DNA of 64,000 nucleotides, from NCBI RefSeq assembly GCF_003987225.1, contig NZ_PIPX01000001.1:992001-1056000 (forward strand), in the 5' to 3' direction. Below, piece by piece: positions 1 through 7,766 of this stretch (position 1 is the stretch's first letter; the number at the start of each line of letters is the position of its first letter). The translations under genes and the position numbers were made by a program. Origin of the DNA: Pseudidiomarina homiensis (GTDB taxonomy: Bacteria; Pseudomonadota; Gammaproteobacteria; Enterobacterales; Alteromonadaceae). The notes under the pieces are model-generated. The model worked only from the letters and a program-made list of their open reading frames with translations. It searched no databases and was not told where the DNA came from.

Positions 1-21
1 ATTTTTTTGAGAGGGAGATAA

Positions 22-98
22 TGGTCGGCGAGACTGGATTCGAACCAGCGACCCCTTGGACCCAAACCAAGTGCGCTACCAAGCTGCGCTACTCGCCG
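22..98 (-). tRNA. tRNA-Pro (anticodon TGG), copy 2
   Basis: Cloverleaf on the minus strand: acceptor CGGCGAG pairs with CTCGCCG, the anticodon loop reads TTTGGGT, the T-arm contains GGTTCGAATCC, and the 3' CCA is encoded. It is the last gene of a four-tRNA operon and matches the copy at 330-406 base for base. Length 77 nt is normal. Confidence 0.96.
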
Positions 99-102
99 TA
101 AA

Positions 103-178
103 TGGGGTGGCTGATGGGACTTGAACCCACGACAACCGGAATCACAATCCGGGGCTCTACCAACTGAGCTACAGCCAC
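103..178 (-). tRNA. tRNA-His (anticodon GTG)
   Basis: Minus-strand cloverleaf of 76 nt: acceptor GTGGCTG pairs with CAGCCAC, the anticodon loop holds GTG inside CCGGATTGTGATTCCGG, and CCA is encoded. It lies 4 nt from the downstream tRNA-Pro, so the two must be separated by RNA processing. Confidence 0.96.
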
Positions 179-229
179 CACTACTTACTTTGACTTACTT
201 CAACGTGCTTTGTCATGCCAGGGCTAAAA

Positions 230-306
<77 letters not shown>

Positions 307-329
307 ATGGTACTAACGCTTGCTTAGAA

Positions 330-406
330 TGGTCGGCGAGACTGGATTCGAACCAGCGACCCCTTGGACCCAAACCAAGTGCGCTACCAAGCTGCGCTAC
401 TCGCCG
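330..406 (-). tRNA. tRNA-Pro (anticodon TGG), copy 1
   Basis: First tRNA of the minus-strand operon. Its 77 nt, including encoded CCA, are identical to 22-98. The operon order read 5' to 3' is Pro-Arg-His-Pro; the leucine tRNA of the E. coli operon is not seen in the window. Confidence 0.96.
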
Positions 407-452
407 ACATCTAAGTAAACCCGTGCAGGACGCGGCCTGACAACGGGGGCGA

Positions 453-481
453 ATAATACCCACTCGGCTAGGCAGCGTCAA
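453..481 (-). promoter_or_regulatory. sigma-70 promoter of the tRNA operon
   Basis: On the minus strand TTGACG (476-481) is followed by 17 nt and TATTAT (453-458). Downstream comes a GC-rich stretch beginning TCGCCCCCG, the kind of discriminator known from stringently controlled stable-RNA promoters. It lies about 45 nt ahead of the first tRNA-Pro. Confidence 0.82.
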
Positions 482-647
482 ACATTTTTTTGCCCAAATT
501 CACTGACTGACGATTTTTAAAACAATTCGCTGCTTAATTATACGTACCTTCATGAATTATCCCTAATCTTAACTACAATCAGCAGCGGAAACATGCAAAA
601 ATACACCACCAAATTGACCTTCACATTCTATTTATTTGGGGAATCCA

Positions 648-1523
648 ATGACAGCGCAACTTATCGACGGCAAACATGTCGCCCAACAGGTTCGTGAACA
701 AGTTAAACAACGCGTCGCTGAACGTGTACAACAAGGACTTCGCGCGCCAGGTCTAGCGGTCATTTTGGTAGGTGAAGATCCCGCCTCTGAGGTTTACGTC
801 GGCAGCAAGCGACGCGCCTGTGACGAAGTTGGGTTCACATCGAAATCGTATGACTTACCCGCCTCGACCACACAAAGCGAGTTGCTCGCTCTGATTGATA
901 AGTTAAACAATGATCCAACTGTCGATGGCATTTTGGTACAGCTCCCTCTCCCCGAAGGCCTTGATGCACAAGAGCTGCTCGAACGCATTAACCCCTTTAA
1001 AGATGTCGACGGCTTTCACCCCTTTAATATGGGGCGCTTAGCGCAACGTAATCCAGCGTTGCGCCCCTGTACACCGCGCGGCGTCATCACCCTTATCGAC
1101 TCGATTGGTGTCGACTTGCATGGTTTACATGCGGTTGTCGTAGGAGCTTCTAATATTGTCGGTCGACCTATGAGCCTCGAACTCTTGCTCGGTGGCGCTA
1201 CCACAACCGTCTGTCATCGCTTCACCAAAGACCTGCAACACCATGTTGAACGCGCAGATGTGCTGGTGGTCGCGGTGGGCAAGCCAAACTTTATTCCTGG
1301 TGCTTGGGTAAAGCCTGGTGCGATAGTCATTGATGTCGGTATTAACCGTGGAAGTGATGGTAAGTTAGTTGGCGATATCGAGTTTGCCCCCGCAGCCGAG
1401 CGGGCAAGCTATATCACACCAGTACCTGGCGGTGTTGGCCCAATGACCGTTGCCACGCTCATGCAAAATACCCTACAAGCCTGTGATACTTGGCACTCAC
1501 CGCAGCGAGCCGAGACTAACTAA
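648..1523 (+). CDS. folD: bifunctional methylenetetrahydrofolate dehydrogenase / methenyl-THF cyclohydrolase FolD
   Basis: Cytosolic enzyme of one-carbon metabolism that interconverts 5,10-methylene- and 10-formyl-tetrahydrofolate with NADP. The 291-residue protein starts MTAQLIDGK and shows the family signatures QLPLPEG, PCTPRG and the NADP-binding [12 protein letters not shown], then [11 protein letters not shown] near the C-terminus. I take the ATG at 648 (upstream TTG at 636 is in frame but would add only four unusual residues); GGGG lies 7 nt before it. The preceding 407-647 contains the divergent tRNA promoter and no further gene. The stop overlaps the last codon of the convergent pilus operon by 3 nt. 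Confidence 0.96.
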   Translation: MTAQLIDGKHVAQQVREQVKQRVAERVQQGLRAPGLAVILVGEDPASEVYVGSKRRACDEVGFTSKSYDLPASTTQSELLALIDKLNNDPTVDGILVQLPLPEGLDAQELLERINPFKDVDGFHPFNMGRLAQRNPALRPCTPRGVITLIDSIGVDLHGLHAVVVGASNIVGRPMSLELLLGGATTTVCHRFTKDLQHHVERADVLVVAVGKPNFIPGAWVKPGAIVIDVGINRGSDGKLVGDIEFAPAAERASYITPVPGGVGPMTVATLMQNTLQACDTWHSPQRAETN

Positions 1524-2209
1524 GGCACACGATAGCCACTCAATAACGGGTAGGCAACCTTATGCTCTAACGCCCAAAGAGGTTGCCCACTAAGCATTTG
1601 GCGTGAGTGGCAAAACTGTTGCGCAGCTGACGCATTCGCATTTTTCAGTGCGGCAAGCAGCGCTGCTGCGAGCGGTACCTGCAACCGCAAACACCACCAC
1701 ACTTCAATTTCTAACGTCCGCTCAGCTTGCCATTGCTCAGCATCAGCCGCCTCTGCTAAACGCAAACTGGCATGATCAACAGCTAACTCCTTTACCCACT
1801 GTTCCGACGCAAGATCATAACGTTGCTCAGCATGTTCCTGGAGAACTTGAGCAGTCGGCCGCAGAATTTGTAATTTCCCAGCCCACTGGAAACGCGCCCA
1901 TTGCCGTGCAGTTGCTGCCAATTGTGCCTGCCAGCGTTCAGTTGTCGACGGCGGTAATGCTACGAACCACTGAGGTACAAGACTCGCCATGCCAACAATA
2001 AATGTTCTCTCCATCACAGCACGCTGACCATGGTTGATGGTGCCTGCACGTGCACTGTAGTTGGTTGCGGTTTGCACTGTGGCATGTGCCAAGGCAATCC
2101 ATAACAGCTGCGTGACTAAAAGTGTTGTGACGAGAAGAATCGGGAATACGATTAAACTTTCGACCAGCGCTTGCCCCCTCTGCTTGGTGGTAGGCAAGCT
2201 CACTGGCAT
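1520..2209 (-). CDS. TadE-like pseudopilin-type membrane protein ending the type IVb pilus operon
   Basis: The N-terminus has the TadE signature: a short basic leader, then [12 protein letters not shown] followed by about 20 hydrophobic residues and [15 protein letters not shown] glutamate sits five residues after a glycine (G/QALVE), as in substrates of prepilin peptidases. The remaining 180 residues, rich in Gln, Trp and Ala, are not recognised. The start is uncertain: an upstream in-frame ATG at 2236 gives nine more residues and a 37-nt overlap with the preceding gene, while ATG 2209 gives a 10-nt overlap. TadE proteins normally belong to Tad/Flp pili, not to R64-type type IVb systems, so its presence here is unusual; it is probably a minor pilus subunit (inference). 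Confidence 0.72.
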   Translation of the reverse strand: MPVSLPTTKQRGQALVESLIVFPILLVTTLLVTQLLWIALAHATVQTATNYSARAGTINHGQRAVMERTFIVGMASLVPQWFVALPPSTTERWQAQLAATARQWARFQWAGKLQILRPTAQVLQEHAEQRYDLASEQWVKELAVDHASLRLAEAADAEQWQAERTLEIEVWWCLRLQVPLAAALLAALKNANASAAQQFCHSRQMLSGQPLWALEHKVAYPLLSGYRVP

Positions 2210-2922
2210 CCACCATTTGCCAAACATAGCTGCCATTGTTCATGCAATTGCTGCACACGATTCGCCAGTAGCACAACATCATGACTACCAAGCGTGGCAT
2301 TGCTTGCTAGCAGGTCAGTGACACTCGCGCTTGCAGCCTGTACCTGATTAAATGTTGCTTGATCTATGAGTGCCGAGGTTGTGACCACCCGCTCAGCAAT
2401 CACGTTGCCCGCATTATCAAGTGCATGTCCGTTCATATTCAGGTCAACTTCCATTTGGTTGTACTCTGGTGCTGTGACGTCGACCGTGCGATGCAAATAG
2501 CGCTTATGGAGTGCCAGCTGAACCGGCTCAAATACATGCAGGGTCAGTTCATTAGTGGAGTTAACGTGTGCTCCTGGAACCTGCTCACTTGTACGCTGGG
2601 CAACGGCAAGATCGGTCGCTGGTAAGGCTAAACGCAGCATATTGGCGCTCAGTTGCAATCGCCATTCACCTGGCCACGGTTGCCAAACGGCGGCGATATA
2701 GCCTTTGCTAATCAGTTCGTTCAAACTTGTCGGTGGACGACGTTCCTGTAACCAGAAGTACTCAATGGCCTTTAGCATTTGCTGTGCCACTGGCAAATCA
2801 TTCACCGCCAGCGCGTTTCTGTTCTGTTGCGTGAGCCAATGTTGACTAAATAACAGCAACGCTGAAAGTAAACTTAAGGCAATCACTAACTCGATTAATA
2901 TGAGTCCCCGCCGCTTCTGCAT
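2200..2922 (-). CDS. PilV-like type IVb prepilin (tip adhesin type), without shufflon
   Basis: 240 residues. Leader MQKRRG precedes LILIELVIALSLLSALLLF, a class III signal with Glu at +5. Residues about 140-175 contain VDLNMNGHALDNAGNV, resembling the conserved 'DMGGNDINNAG' stretch of plasmid R64 PilV minor pilins, and an earlier segment (LNELISKGYIAA) also fits that family. R64 PilV proteins are about twice this length and have C-termini exchanged by a shufflon; here the protein ends at LANGGCQ and I find no invertible segments or recombinase. The ATG overlaps the upstream TAA (TAATG), so translation is coupled. Likely a minor pilin or tip protein. Confidence 0.72.
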   Translation of the reverse strand: MQKRRGLILIELVIALSLLSALLLFSQHWLTQQNRNALAVNDLPVAQQMLKAIEYFWLQERRPPTSLNELISKGYIAAVWQPWPGEWRLQLSANMLRLALPATDLAVAQRTSEQVPGAHVNSTNELTLHVFEPVQLALHKRYLHRTVDVTAPEYNQMEVDLNMNGHALDNAGNVIAERVVTTSALIDQATFNQVQAASASVTDLLASNATLGSHDVVLLANRVQQLHEQWQLCLANGGCQ

Positions 2923-3167
2923 TAGTCGCCCTCCTGCAACTCAATGAACAAACGATGCTCGTTACGTAACCATTCTGTGTTGCGCTCAATTATGTTGATG
3001 CGCGCTTCTTGGCGTCGTTCTTGCTGCGTGTTGATGTAAATCTCTTGACGTTGTACAAAAATGATAACGAGCAATGCGAAGCTGCCTAGCACCGCCAATG
3101 CAATAACCCACTCGGCAAGCAGAAATCCGCGCATTAGGCTTGGTCGCACCGCAGTTCCACACTGCAT
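2922..3167 (-). CDS. small prepilin-like protein of the type IVb pilus operon
   Basis: 81 residues starting MQCGTAVRPSLMRG, then FLLAEWVIALAVLGSFALLVIIFV: a prepilin peptidase site with Glu at +5 and one hydrophobic helix, followed by a short charged tail rich in Arg and Glu. It has no globular domain, so it is a tiny minor pilin or an assembly factor. I chose ATG 3167 because AGGTG lies 6 nt upstream; a GTG at 3176 is also possible. It lies between the PilS-like and PilV-like genes. Confidence 0.68.
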   Translation of the reverse strand: MQCGTAVRPSLMRGFLLAEWVIALAVLGSFALLVIIFVQRQEIYINTQQERRQEARINIIERNTEWLRNEHRLFIELQEGD

Positions 3168-3183
3168 CGTTATCACCTTTTGG

Positions 3184-3639
3184 TTATCCTTGGAAGCGCA
3201 GTGTCAGAGTACCCGCACTGTATGTGCTATCCACGGTGTATTCGGTGAAATCTCGTGCGAGGCGCGCTCCTTCACCGTCCTGACCAATGCCTGACACCGT
3301 GACAACATAACGACTGCTATCCGATACATCAGCGTCAACATTGATACTTCCACCCCATGGATTGATACTGGTGCCATCCCCCCAACTTTCAGGAATCGCT
3401 GCAATCGCCGACATCGACGCCATACTAATGCCAGTAAAATCGCCATTGCGCGGACGCCAAAGCTGTACGCCAGACTGAATGGTCACAATTTGGTTCTTGG
3501 CGTCACTCACTCGCGCATTGCCAACGGCCCAATCGCGAACCACCAATGTCCCCACAGTTGCTAACGCAATAATCGCTAGTACTGTAAGCACCTCAATAAA
3601 GGTGAAGCCCTGCATTCGACGCGACATTTTCATAGTCAT
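3184..3639 (-). CDS. pilS: PilS-family type IVb major pilin precursor
   Basis: 151 residues. The leader ending RRMQG is followed by FTFIEVLTVLAIIALATVGTLVV, a standard class III signal with Glu at +5. The head domain contains PESWGDGTSINPWGG, which matches the R64 PilS / type IVb pilin family pattern of a PD-W-G...NPWGG segment. The protein has no cysteine, so the C-terminal disulfide loop of many type IV pilins is absent. ATG 3639 is preceded by AAGGAA. Located directly after the GspF-like gene, as in R64 (pilQ-pilR-pilS). Exported, cleaved by a prepilin peptidase that is not encoded in this window. Confidence 0.82.
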   Translation of the reverse strand: MTMKMSRRMQGFTFIEVLTVLAIIALATVGTLVVRDWAVGNARVSDAKNQIVTIQSGVQLWRPRNGDFTGISMASMSAIAAIPESWGDGTSINPWGGSINVDADVSDSSRYVVTVSGIGQDGEGARLARDFTEYTVDSTYSAGTLTLRFQG

Positions 3640-3671
3640 AATTCACTTTCCTTGTTTAAGTTTTCCTAACA

Positions 3672-4733
3672 CTAACGAACGTGTTGTTGAGTTACTGCCA
3701 TAAGCATCGCTCCCATACCGCCAACGGTAATAAGCAGTAGCCATAGAATGAGCCCATAACAGCAGAGTTGCATGGTCACTCGTAAGCGTTGCAAAGCCGT
3801 CGCTGCATCTGCGGCGGCGTAATTCGCAACGCGTTGCAAGGTTCCATGTTCGGTTGCATTTCGACTACCGTTACTGAGTCGAAATAACATTCGTGGTGAC
3901 AACAAGCCACAATCTAAAATCGTCGCCAGCAAGCGCTCTCCGTTAGCGAGTTTTTGCCGGATGTTCGGAAGTATCGGTGCCAGCGCACCCGTACCAAACT
4001 CCTGCATCGCTTCCAGAGCTCGATCGAGCCGAACACCGGCGCGTAGGAGAACGGTTAACGTTTGCAGCAACAAGACACCATCGAAATAGCGGCGTATCAC
4101 AAAAGCGTTGTGTTGCGCCAGCCAACGCCAAAACACATAACGAAAGTCAATAAGCGGGTAAGGTCCCCAGCACCAGATCAAAATAGCAGCTAAAGCCATC
4201 CCTATCGCGAACAACCAAACACCTTCGGCAATACTCATAAGGTGCAGACTTAGTAGTGGCCAACTTATTTCGGCAAGGCCCGCTGTGAGCTTCGGCAAAA
4301 CCTGAGTACCTACTGCATAGCAAGCGAACATGCTTACGAGGAGCATGATGAACGGGTAAATAAGCGGTCGCCAGAATGCTTGCAGGGCCGCACGGCGCTG
4401 TTGCTCAAACTGGCGCTGCGCAGCCACGAGCTGTTCCAACAGACCACTTCGTTCGCCAACGCTAACCAGCATGCATAGATCTTGCGCAAACCATTTACGC
4501 ATGGCTGTCGCCATAGGTTGTCCGCGATAAATAGCCGCCTGTAAATCGGTGACAGCTTGTTGCTCACGAAACATTTTTTGTTGTGCCGCATGGTGCTGAA
4601 GTTCACGACAAGCTTGTGCGACCGTTAGCCCATCGCCGAGGGCTAAGGCAATATCTTCAAGGAGCGCTAGCTGCTGTGCGCGGCGCAAAGGCTTGCTTAG
4701 CCGCAGCGACTTGAATGACTTTCCATCTGGCAT
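3672..4733 (-). CDS. pilR: PilR: type II secretion/type IVb pilus inner-membrane platform protein (GspF family)
   Basis: 353 residues with two GspF/T2SSF repeats. Hydrophobic helices lie around residues 160-180, 205-225 and 325-350, as expected for the polytopic platform protein on which the assembly ATPase acts. The motif GERSGLLEQLVA is typical of the first repeat. ATG 4733 has an excellent AGGAGG seven nt upstream; an in-frame ATG at 4772 lacks one. The chosen start lies inside the last codons of the ATPase gene, 37 nt before its stop. Confidence 0.85.
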   Translation of the reverse strand: MPDGKSFKSLRLSKPLRRAQQLALLEDIALALGDGLTVAQACRELQHHAAQQKMFREQQAVTDLQAAIYRGQPMATAMRKWFAQDLCMLVSVGERSGLLEQLVAAQRQFEQQRRAALQAFWRPLIYPFIMLLVSMFACYAVGTQVLPKLTAGLAEISWPLLSLHLMSIAEGVWLFAIGMALAAILIWCWGPYPLIDFRYVFWRWLAQHNAFVIRRYFDGVLLLQTLTVLLRAGVRLDRALEAMQEFGTGALAPILPNIRQKLANGERLLATILDCGLLSPRMLFRLSNGSRNATEHGTLQRVANYAAADAATALQRLRVTMQLCCYGLILWLLLITVGGMGAMLMAVTQQHVR

Positions 4734-6124
4734 TCCTTTGCCTCCTGTAATTGCTGATCGAGCGGTTTCCATCCGTGGCTGATAAGCTCCGCTCGATAAT
4801 CATCCAACGTATTGCTGCGTAGTGCGCGCCGTAACCCGTCATTCACATCAAGATACTCACCAACAAATTGCCGTTTGCCAGCTTTTGTCCCCTGACATTT
4901 CGGGCAGGCTGTTCGGTCGTCTGGCACCCAATTTGCGCAATGCTGACAATCTTGTTTGAGCAACCTCTGTGCTAGGACGCCTCGAATAACGCCAGGTTGA
5001 GCAAGCATCTCATAAGCTAACCCTAAATCATGCAAGCGTTGTAACACCCCAAAGCAATCATGAGCATGCACGGTTGCGGTCACAAGATGTCCTGTCAAAG
5101 CCGCGGTATAGGCTGCTTGTGCGGTCTTACTATCACGAATTTCACTAATTGAGATCACATCTGGGTCTTCGCGCAAAGCAACTTTAACCATGTTGGCGAA
5201 ATTTAATTCTGCGTGGTCTGCAATAACTGGTTTTTGCTCGATATGTGGCTGAATAATTTCAATGGGGTCCTCGAGCGAAATGATTTTATGATCAGGTGGG
5301 ATCATTAAGTTTAACGCTGCTAAGGTCGTTGTTTTTCCCTGTCCAGTAGGTCCGGCGATCAGCAACATGCCACGAGGCTGTTCCAACAACAGATGTAATT
5401 GCGCAATGAGATCCGCAGCAACACCAAGATCTTGCAAACGCAGAATCTGTTGACGTTCGATTTGTACGCGCATGGTTACTGCGAAACCATTCCGAGTCGG
5501 CGATTTCTGCACGCGCAAACGAATACGTTGTGGCTCACCGTGCAGCGCCACGACCACATTAATGCTGGCACTCGATAACCGCTGTTCGTCAAATAATTCA
5601 TGAAAGTCATCTGAACTGGTATTCAGTGCAGCTGCGATCGCCGCGACTAAAATTTCGCGCGGACGCTCAAGGTGGCCAACCAAGCGACCGTGCACTCGGA
5701 ATGCTAAGCTCGCATGCCGTGCGTCGAACACCAAATGAATATCCGATGCTTCCAACACTAATGCTTGGGTCACCAAATCTTCCAAAGCTTGCTGGGCTCT
5801 CGTACGATCAAAAGTCGGCTCGTCATGTTGGCGCAAGCGTTGTGTCCGCGTCGCTTCTGCATCATGTAAAAACCTACGAATTTCCCGTGCATCACCAAGT
5901 AGTTGCTGGCGAAAAGCCTGACGAGCTTGCAACTCCTCCTGCAAACGCAAGAGCGCAATCGAGTCGCGCCGCCACGAATCACGACTGGCAATTAAATAAC
6001 CCTCAGTGGTCACTACCACCGCGGTTCCTTCTTCGCTAGCAGTTTCAGTCAACCCCACGCATTCTTGTAAATAAAACTCATCAGCAATTGCAGCTTGCCA
6101 TTCAGTATCAGTAATGTAGCGCAT
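4697..6124 (-). CDS. pilQ: PilQ-type pilus assembly ATPase (GspE/PilB family)
   Basis: 475 residues. Walker A GPTGQGKTTT around residue 260, Asp-box LEDPIE, Walker B-like LREDPDVISISEIRD and His-box TATVHAHD are in the correct order, followed by a tetracysteine zinc motif (CQHC...CPKC) characteristic of PilB/GspE-type extension ATPases. It powers pilin polymerisation at the inner face of the cytoplasmic membrane. The name follows plasmid R64 nomenclature, where pilQ is the ATPase, not the secretin. ATG 6124 overlaps the preceding TAA (TAATG); the longer reading to 6160 would overlap pilP by 37 nt. Confidence 0.9.
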   Translation of the reverse strand: MRYITDTEWQAAIADEFYLQECVGLTETASEEGTAVVVTTEGYLIASRDSWRRDSIALLRLQEELQARQAFRQQLLGDAREIRRFLHDAEATRTQRLRQHDEPTFDRTRAQQALEDLVTQALVLEASDIHLVFDARHASLAFRVHGRLVGHLERPREILVAAIAAALNTSSDDFHELFDEQRLSSASINVVVALHGEPQRIRLRVQKSPTRNGFAVTMRVQIERQQILRLQDLGVAADLIAQLHLLLEQPRGMLLIAGPTGQGKTTTLAALNLMIPPDHKIISLEDPIEIIQPHIEQKPVIADHAELNFANMVKVALREDPDVISISEIRDSKTAQAAYTAALTGHLVTATVHAHDCFGVLQRLHDLGLAYEMLAQPGVIRGVLAQRLLKQDCQHCANWVPDDRTACPKCQGTKAGKRQFVGEYLDVNDGLRRALRSNTLDDYRAELISHGWKPLDQQLQEAKECQMESHSSRCG

Positions 6125-6561
6125 TAGCGAACCTCCGTGAGTGCTATATCGCGCCGCCACTGTCCTTGCACGAGTGTCAACTGATGCCCTTGGCGAACGA
6201 GTTTAAGGCCATTTGGCCCTGGTAGCTCAACGCTTACGAAGTACGGCCGGCTATCACCCTGTAACCATACTCGTAACTGCGTATCCACTCCGACGACACC
6301 CAGTAGCTTTAACGTATTCAGGGGATTCTCAGTCGCTGTGACATGCGCCGCAGGCTGCGGATCAACCTCGGCGATTTGCGCTGCGAGCTGCGCAACTTGT
6401 AGTTGATGTTGCAGTTTGCGTACTTCTGCCGCCGCCTTCAACTCGGCCAACTCCTCAATACGCAAAGCGCTGACACTCGCCAATTGCTGCTCCAGCTCAC
6501 GCCCTGAAGTAGCGTCTACCACAGGGGTCGAAAATAAAAGTAATGCAAGTGGATAAACCAT
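6124..6561 (-). CDS. pilP: PilP-like periplasmic pilus biogenesis protein
   Basis: 145 residues with an N-terminal hydrophobic signal (MVYPLALLLFSTPVVDA), a coiled-coil-prone stretch of about 50 residues (LEQQLASVSALRIEELAEL...), then a small beta-rich domain (LKLLGVVGVDTQLRVWLQGD...GHQLTLVQGQWRRDIALTEV). Size, layout and place between the PilO2-like and ATPase genes fit R64 PilP, which connects inner-membrane components to the secretin. TAATG overlaps couple it to both neighbours. Confidence 0.7.
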   Translation of the reverse strand: MVYPLALLLFSTPVVDATSGRELEQQLASVSALRIEELAELKAAAEVRKLQHQLQVAQLAAQIAEVDPQPAAHVTATENPLNTLKLLGVVGVDTQLRVWLQGDSRPYFVSVELPGPNGLKLVRQGHQLTLVQGQWRRDIALTEVR

Positions 6562-7766
6562 TATGATGCTCCTTCCATGGAAATGACCTGTGGTGCATAC
6601 AGGTGAACCTCTAGTTCCGACCGCAATCGCGGCCCGGCTTGCAAGTTCATTTTCACGATTCGCAAGTGCGGATGATTAAGCAATTGACTCAATCGCGCGA
6701 GTTCAGCAAAGTCTGTCTGCAAAAACTTAAGAACAAATACACTTTGGCGATACTGCGCTGTCGCCAGCGCTTGTCCCTGTTTTACTTCAAGAGTGGGGAA
6801 ATAACGCTTAAGTCGCCTCTGCCAATCAGCTGTATCGAGGCCAGTGACACTAAAGCCTGCTTTCTGGCGTGCAAATGGTACTGTCGGCCACGCGTATTTT
6901 GCCGCAGCTTGCTGCCTTTGCGGCAGTACTTGCCACGCGGCATCAAGCTGATGCGGCAGTTCCTCGGGACGACCATACGTTGCCCGTAGCGACACATGTA
7001 ACTCCTGACCGCGCAACTCAGCTGAATGCCATTGCCACCCAGCAAGGTGGTTCATACCATGAAAAAGGTTTGGTAATTCTTGCAAAACCTTGGGCACAAC
7101 CCCTTTCGGATCTGGCAGTGCTTGCTGAACCTTAACTTGCTCGTTCACTTGCACAGGTTGTTCCGGCCATAGATACCACCCCAAAGCGGCGGCAACCGTT
7201 AGGGTCAACAATACGGCTATAAATAGACGTTGTCGTTGCTGCCACGTTGTCGGTAAGGCGATATCACGTAACTTGGTTCGTTTGTCGTGTGGTAGGTCGC
7301 CAATATCCACCTGATTCGTGTGCAATTGCCATTGCGCTAAGTGGGCAAGGCAATAATCATGTAAGTGTTGTGGAACAGAGCTCGCCAGCAACAATGCTGA
7401 ATGACGTCTCGTTTTACCCGTAAGCCGTTCGAGAAGTAGTTGTATGTGAGCGAGCCCGGTTTCATTGGCCGTGCAAGCAACACAATGCTGCAGCAGCGCA
7501 TTCGTCCACACCACTACAACAAACTGCTCTCGCCATACAGCTAGGTATATACCTTGTACGACGTTTCGGTAGTGACGACGTACGGTTGCCGCAAGGTCAT
7601 ACATCGGCGTTACTTCGCGGCTACACACCAGCCAATAACGCTTTCCAATACGACTAATATTGTAAGTTTGCATGCCACGCTCGCGTGCGACTGCCAGCGC
7701 CTTAGTAATAGCACTTGCAGAGCGCTCTTGCTGCCGCCAACCATTAATAGCCCACACCGCTGTCAT
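6561..7766 (-). CDS. PilO2-like bitopic pilus assembly protein
   Basis: 401 residues. About 185 cytoplasmic residues are followed by one membrane helix (RLFIAVLLTLTVAAALGWYLW) and about 195 periplasmic residues, the layout of R64 PilO, BfpC and TcpD-type proteins that link the cytoplasmic ATPase with the periplasmic scaffold. Sequence similarity is too diffuse to be certain from reading; the call rests on topology, size and position between secretin and PilP genes. ATG 7766 shares its A with the upstream TGA (TGATG); a TTG one codon earlier is less likely. Confidence 0.65.
   Translation of the reverse strand: MTAVWAINGWRQQERSASAITKALAVARERGMQTYNISRIGKRYWLVCSREVTPMYDLAATVRRHYRNVVQGIYLAVWREQFVVVVWTNALLQHCVACTANETGLAHIQLLLERLTGKTRRHSALLLASSVPQHLHDYCLAHLAQWQLHTNQVDIGDLPHDKRTKLRDIALPTTWQQRQRLFIAVLLTLTVAAALGWYLWPEQPVQVNEQVKVQQALPDPKGVVPKVLQELPNLFHGMNHLAGWQWHSAELRGQELHVSLRATYGRPEELPHQLDAAWQVLPQRQQAAAKYAWPTVPFARQKAGFSVTGLDTADWQRRLKRYFPTLEVKQGQALATAQYRQSVFVLKFLQTDFAELARLSQLLNHPHLRIVKMNLQAGPRLRSELEVHLYAPQVISMEGAS

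Noticed and set aside
1520..2922. Shufflon or invertible DNA downstream of the PilV-like gene
   Set aside because: No repeated inverted 19-bp sites and no recombinase were found.
1603..3294. Plus-strand open frames inside the pilus operon
   Set aside because: They mirror well-supported minus-strand pilin genes and have no family features.
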